NCBI GenBank assembly: GCA_009746045.1
Contig: RPFO01002048.1
Location: 113,501-177,500 of the forward strand
From: Mesostigma viride
Taxonomy: Eukaryota; Streptophyta; Mesostigmatophyceae; Mesostigmatales; Mesostigmataceae
Direction: 5' to 3'
DNA: 64,000 nucleotides
Shown piece after piece: positions 61,268-64,000 of the stretch; the first letter of the stretch is position 1, and each line of letters begins with the position of its first letter. The notes beneath the pieces are model-generated. The model searched no databases. It was not told where the DNA came from and was given only the letters and a program-made list of their open reading frames with translations. The position numbers were made by a program, and so were the translations under genes.

Positions 61268-61405
61268 ATTCTATTAACCGTGGAACTCCAGGGTAACCAG
61301 ACTCTTTATTAAAACAATGAGTGGAGCACATACAAAAGGCAGGCCACATCCCGGCCGCCGATGCTCATGGGAACACTTATTGCTTGGCAAAGGCTAGCCT
61401 TACCC
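61268..61405 (-). repeat. Internal repeat B1
   Basis: First copy of B, directly downstream of the coding frame. The A2-B1 junction contains CCACG and CGTGG around an 11-bp spacer. Confidence 0.88.
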
Positions 61406-61477
61406 TTATATCCCTCCCTGGCGATCCATGCCAGGGGCAAAGAACCTAGCATAATGACAGAGAAATGAACAACCAAA

Positions 61478-64000
61478 CTAGGTGGAGGGCAATTTCAAAA
61501 TAGCCCGCCAGGCCCGAGGGGGGCAGGCGGCCATGGCCCGAAGAATAACCTCAGGCAGCTGCACCTCCAAACTGCGGTGCAAGCCCACATAATGGGCAAC
61601 CGTGGAGCTGCTAAGCCAGCGCCCCCGGCCCTGGATGTCCCCCATGCTGCGACCCGCGAGGAAATCGTGAGTGGCACCTCCATGCCGCAGCCCGTGAATG
61701 GTGAAAATCTGGGCGACCCCCAAGGCCTGACTCGCAGCCTGCCAAATGCGCCGGAATTGCGGGTAGGTGAAAGGGAACACGGCCTCCCAAGCGTGCTTAC
61801 CCGCGATGCAGTGACGGAGGATGGTTTCAGACATCACATCTTCTACCACCACTGACTGAGTCTTGCCCTTAGAGGTCTTGGTAGACCTCAGCAGTAGGGC
61901 GCCCCGTTGAGCCGGCCCAAGCCGAACGTCAGGCTGGAGGCGCACATGGCCAACACGGAGGTTCAGCGCCTCCGAGATTCGCAGGTAATGGCGGAACACG
62001 ATGACAACCAGCAGGCCCGCAAGGCGCTGACCTTGCATGACCATCGTGCTGGCAAGTGCAAACGCCGCCTCCCATGGAATGGGAGGAGGGGCACGGGGGG
62101 GCACAAGTGTTTTCCACCCAGCGAGGACGCCACGGGCCAAGTCCCACCGCTTCACCATACCGGGATAATAAAGTTGCAACCCCATCAAGGCATTGACACA
62201 CACTTGGCGGCTGTACCCCCGAAAATGAGCCCAGGCGACATACGCACAAAATGTCTCCTCAAGGGTGTCAGCTCGTGACGATGACCCGTCCGCCCGCCCA
62301 CCAGCCTCCCACCAAGTCAAGAGGGAATCAAGACCACGACGGTAGGCCAGCAAAGTAGCCGGCTTTACTTTCCCCTCTAGCAATGGAAGGTAGCTAACAG
62401 GTGCAGGGGGCCCCGGGTTAGGATGGATGCCTTCCGCGGTCAGGTCGCGCACCCAGCCTGCCAAGAAAGTCGCCATGGATTGGCCGCGAGAAACGCCATC
62501 GGCTGGTTGAAGTGCACTCGGCGTCCACACCCACTGGGAACGACTCCCCGTGGCGAGGGTCAGCGCGCACAAGCGGCGGCACTGCTTGTTGAGCTTGTGG
62601 GATGAGGACCGCCCCTTAGCCAAGCAGCCCAACGCCGCGGTGGAGTCCACCAACCTCACCACCCGCTTGCCTCGGTTTGCCAAGCTGCGCGCACTCCTCT
62701 CCACGCCCTTCACTGCAGCCCGCACCTCCTTCTCGTTGATGTGCATCCCCGGATCCCGCCAACGACTCCGGACCCCAACCCGCCATTGCTGGCTAGTGAT
62801 TGCTTGTTGCGCCCGCGCGCTCAGTGGCCTAGGGCCAGCGTAGGCCACCTCACTTGGTATGAGCAAAGTCGGGTACCCCCGCACCTCTCGTGCCCTCGCC
62901 AGCTCCGTCACATCGCCCGGCTCCATGGTTGCGTACACGACACCTTGCCCGTAGGTGGACGCGTCAGATGCAACCACCTCACGGGCCAAAGGTGCGCTTC
63001 GGTCAACCCTTAGCATGGGAGCCAAGGCCAGGGCACACTCTAACTCCTCCCGCACCCCGGCCCACAGCACCCAGGATCGCTGCCCCCACCCTTGCAGGCT
63101 GATGAATTTGAAACATTGCTGCCAAATGGACAAGCAGCTGCGGCTTAACATCTGCAGCCACAACCACCGCCCCAAGACGGCAGCCAGCCCCTCGGCCGTA
63201 GCTCGGCCTCGAGTGAGTATAGCCTGCGTGTGGGCGATCACAAGGTTGAGCTGCTTGACCGTTGGTTCCAGCACGCCGTTCCGTCGGTGCACCACCCCTA
63301 GGGCTTCTAGCTCGTCCCCTTCCAGGCTCGCCATCTTAGTCTTCTCCTTAGACGGCACAAGGTTGTTAGGGAGGTAGCCTTCCTCAATAGCGCGCGTGAT
63401 GAGCTGGTTCACCGCCTCGCAGGTCCGCCCGTTGCTGGCCACCAAGTCATCAATAGTGATGGACAGCATGGGGGCAGGGGGGTTTTCCAGGTCAATCTGA
63501 AGCTCCCCGGCGCGCTCCTCCTTGTACTCGATGGCCAAGCGCAGTGGCTGGCCACACTCGTCGCGCACCAAGGTGAGCTCACCTGCGCTTGAGAGGTAGT
63601 TGACCTGGCGCCTCGGATCCAGGGCACCGGTCATGTAGAGCACCATCTCATGGATGGCCTCCCCCAGCGCCACCGCATGGGAATGTCCCATGGCCAGCAC
63701 CTTGAGCACGGGCCACACCTTCCGCCTGGGCCCTGCCAGACCTACGCTAGTCGACCACACACTAGGAAGCCCTTGGTAGTCCCACCACCACTCGGGCACC
63801 TCGATGGAATAGTAGTATGACACGAGGTCGCTCTTGGCGCAGTAGCACCAGCCTTTGATGTAGACCTCCACGAGGATGCCCAGGTGGGGTAGCAGGATCT
63901 TGGGGGGGTCCACCCACAGCAGGTTGCCCAGCTTCCTGTTGACGATGAACCGAAGCTCACCCACCCCCTTGGCCACTCCAAAGCAGCCATCCACCCACTT
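61478..64000 (-). CDS. RT-RNase H-tyrosine recombinase polyprotein, partial
   Basis: One open minus-strand frame of about 840 codons, entering from beyond the right edge (the N-terminus is not visible). Counting from Met at 63994: RT palm remnant with LSITIDDLVAS (Asp-Asp at 182-183); RT thumb-like VPSKEKTKMASLEGDELEAL; RNase H with Asp344, Glu423, Asp450 and Asp499; EGIHPNPGP at 521-529; tyrosine recombinase with Arg672 (RISEAL), HGLRH at 767-771, Trp793 and nucleophile Tyr802. RT and RNase H make cDNA, and the recombinase inserts a circular form without target duplication. There is no methyltransferase domain, as in PAT/Ngaro/Kangaroo-type and unlike DIRS1. No break was seen in the visible part, so it may be recent. 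Confidence 0.9.
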   Translation of the reverse strand, partial: KWVDGCFGVAKGVGELRFIVNRKLGNLLWVDPPKILLPHLGILVEVYIKGWCYCAKSDLVSYYYSIEVPEWWWDYQGLPSVWSTSVGLAGPRRKVWPVLKVLAMGHSHAVALGEAIHEMVLYMTGALDPRRQVNYLSSAGELTLVRDECGQPLRLAIEYKEERAGELQIDLENPPAPMLSITIDDLVASNGRTCEAVNQLITRAIEEGYLPNNLVPSKEKTKMASLEGDELEALGVVHRRNGVLEPTVKQLNLVIAHTQAILTRGRATAEGLAAVLGRWLWLQMLSRSCLSIWQQCFKFISLQGWGQRSWVLWAGVREELECALALAPMLRVDRSAPLAREVVASDASTYGQGVVYATMEPGDVTELARAREVRGYPTLLIPSEVAYAGPRPLSARAQQAITSQQWRVGVRSRWRDPGMHINEKEVRAAVKGVERSARSLANRGKRVVRLVDSTAALGCLAKGRSSSHKLNKQCRRLCALTLATGSRSQWVWTPSALQPADGVSRGQSMATFLAGWVRDLTAEGIHPNPGPPAPVSYLPLLEGKVKPATLLAYRRGLDSLLTWWEAGGRADGSSSRADTLEETFCAYVAWAHFRGYSRQVCVNALMGLQLYYPGMVKRWDLARGVLAGWKTLVPPRAPPPIPWEAAFALASTMVMQGQRLAGLLVVIVFRHYLRISEALNLRVGHVRLQPDVRLGPAQRGALLLRSTKTSKGKTQSVVVEDVMSETILRHCIAGKHAWEAVFPFTYPQFRRIWQAASQALGVAQIFTIHGLRHGGATHDFLAGRSMGDIQGRGRWLSSSTVAHYVGLHRSLEVQLPEVILRAMAACPPRAWRAILKLPST

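Larger units (their letters stand above)
60674..64000 (-). mobile_element. DIRS-like element, best copy (5' end beyond window)
   Basis: Read on the minus strand the frame ends at 61478 and is followed by B1 (61405-61268), A2 (61267-60812) and B2 (60811-60674). B1 and B2 are near-identical 138-bp repeats. This B1-A2-B2 tail is the split-direct-repeat arrangement known from Ngaro, PAT and Kangaroo-type DIRS-order elements. B contains AATAAA in the element's sense. A1 and ORF1 should lie right of the window. Confidence 0.9.

Noticed and set aside
61577-62278. Plus-strand frames opposite the recombinase
   Set aside because: Antisense shadows of the minus-strand polyprotein, which has recognisable catalytic motifs.

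Overview
The window looks like intergenic and intronic nuclear DNA from a repeat-rich eukaryote. Small exons have GTAAGT-type donors and CAG acceptors. There are kilobase tetranucleotide microsatellites, many nested transposons and almost no long real reading frames. Plant-type leucine-rich repeats (LRR, NxLSGxIPxEL) on 72-nt phase-2 exons, together with DIRS-order (tyrosine-recombinase) retroelements, fit an alga or other photosynthetic protist. The species cannot be fixed from sequence alone.

Host-gene content: ten intact LRR exons and one broken one are spread over 5.1-60.1 kb, all on the minus strand. Seven of the ten are 72 nt in an NxLSGxIP-like form (one further 72-nt exon is degenerate), one is 69 nt and the most upstream is 60 nt. 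Every one begins and ends in phase 2, so any number can be joined without a frameshift. They may be one very large LRR gene with transposon-filled introns, or a field of relic copies. A 71-bp tandem array at 46.8-49.3 kb is derived from one of these exons and keeps its splice donor.

Mobile content: (1) A DIRS-order family with split direct repeats. The best copy runs from 60.7 kb past the right edge and encodes reverse transcriptase, RNase H and tyrosine recombinase in one minus-strand frame. Broken copies lie at 3.1-4.3, 10.9-12.5, 13.4-18.3 and 36.9-45.5 kb, and a coding-free terminal unit at 19.6-20.2 kb. (2) A 1.8-kb non-coding relative at 20.6-22.4 kb with a complete A1-body-B1-A2-B2 layout. 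(3) A hAT-type insertion at 16.7-18.2 kb with an exact 8-bp target duplication. (4) TTAA-flanked elements of 1.7-2.5 kb at 22.7, 53.2, 54.9 and 57.2 kb. (5) A ~0.55-kb dispersed element carrying an internal (GGGT)n tract and a small terminal hairpin, present at least fourteen times. (6) MITE-like and SINE-like insertions nested in these.

Layout: 0-3.1 kb duplicated segment and 2.1-kb compound microsatellite; 3.1-5 kb DIRS remnant and 68-bp array; 5-7.8 kb two LRR exons; 7.8-10.8 kb cluster of GGGT elements and the second copy of the left-edge segment; 10.8-20.2 kb DIRS remnants with nested MITE and hAT, and three LRR exons; 20.6-25 kb mini split-repeat element, TTAA element and a long inverted repeat; 25-36 kb older repeats and three LRR exons; 36.9-45.5 kb plus-strand DIRS copy split by a 3.6-kb insertion; 45.5-50.4 kb GGGT elements, 71-bp array and one exon; 50.4-59.7 kb nested insertions; 60 kb first exon; 60.7-64 kb best DIRS copy.
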